In this document: in pieces, positions 22,664-22,789 of the stretch | Numbering within the stretch: the first letter of the stretch is position 1 | How the letters are laid out: every line of letters starts with the position of its first letter | Origin: Betaproteobacteria bacterium | GTDB taxonomy: Bacteria; Pseudomonadota; Gammaproteobacteria; Burkholderiales; SG8-41 | Assembly (NCBI GenBank): GCA_025353085.1 | Contig: JANXRI010000014.1 | Location: 1 to 22,789 of the forward strand | Direction of reading: 5' to 3' | Length of the DNA: 22,789 nt | Translations under genes and position numbers: made by a program | The notes under the pieces: generated by a model | The model's database searches: none | The model's input: only the letters and a program-made list of their open reading frames with translations | Told to the model about the DNA's origin: nothing

Positions 22664-22789
22664 CTAGATCCGGCGCAACCATCCGACAAGATCAGAGCCG
22701 TCGATCAGCAGCCGGCCTCCACGAGGAGGCGCGAGCGCGTCCGGGAACACCTGCGAGAGCGCTTGGCGCTTGAGTTCGATGTCGGCTCT
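22664..22789 (-). CDS. C-terminal end of an unidentified gene entering from the right edge
   Basis: A minus-strand frame is open from the right edge to a TAG at 22666-22664 (41 codons). It has a protein-like composition: it begins RADIELKRQALSQVFPD, has a Pro/Gly-rich turn APPRGG, and ends GSDLVGWLRRI. I do not recognise the family. The DNA becomes GC-rich again over exactly this stretch, which supports coding, although other frames here are also open. The stop lies 4 bp from the three-way-junction fold, so its 3' UTR would contain that structure. Confidence 0.45.
   Translation of the reverse strand, partial: RADIELKRQALSQVFPDALAPPRGGRLLIDGSDLVGWLRRI

Overview
The window looks like a chromosomal segment of a GC-rich betaproteobacterium, probably Burkholderiales-like. 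The evidence is the order hda - HAD phosphatase - pcnB - folK - deoxynucleoside kinase - panB - panC opposite purM - purN - DUF3108 genes - RsmB-like methyltransferase. Two Bug/TctC periplasmic binding proteins and zinc-free (C-minus) forms of ribosomal proteins L28 and L33 fit the same assignment. The lineage is inferred from gene content only. No rRNA, tRNA, CRISPR array or complete insertion sequence was seen.

Layout. Positions 1-5419 are accessory metabolism: a di-heme cytochrome c peroxidase cut by the left edge, an AI-2E/PerM family membrane protein, a quinone oxidoreductase-like enzyme and two convergent Bug-type binding proteins whose stop codons lie inside one hairpin. Positions 5471-13259 are a long minus-strand cluster: hda, an HAD-IB phosphatase, a FecCD permease with its ATPase, pcnB, folK, a deoxynucleoside kinase, panB, panC and a small Cys/His protein. 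Several pairs overlap by 4 bp (ATGA), which suggests translational coupling. The two spacers around panB carry short GATT-based inverted repeats. Positions 13575-19017 are a plus-strand cluster: purM, purN, two DUF3108 paralogues, an RNA m5C methyltransferase and a secreted PLD-fold protein. An MscS-type channel and a fatty acid desaturase with an extra C-terminal helical domain follow. A strong bidirectional terminator separates the desaturase from the minus-strand rpmB-rpmG pair.

The last 600 bases differ from the rest. Upstream of rpmB the DNA becomes visibly more A+T rich and lacks a convincing gene. It holds a good sigma70-type promoter (22394-22422), then a 36-nt hairpin, then a compact three-way-junction fold ending in a T run (22541-22662). 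Together these look like an unrecognised small RNA of about 230 nt. A minus-strand reading frame entering from the right edge stops 2 nt beyond it.

Functionally, the core blocks cover purine synthesis (purM, purN), pantothenate synthesis (panB, panC), folate synthesis (folK), RNA polyadenylation (pcnB), control of DnaA (hda), rRNA modification and ribosomal proteins. The accessory genes are envelope and transport functions. The points most worth following up are the right-edge RNA candidate, the desaturase tail that resembles part of an ISL3-type transposase, the repeats around panB, the small Cys/His protein after panC, and the ABC permease/ATPase pair that sits in a housekeeping cluster without a binding protein.
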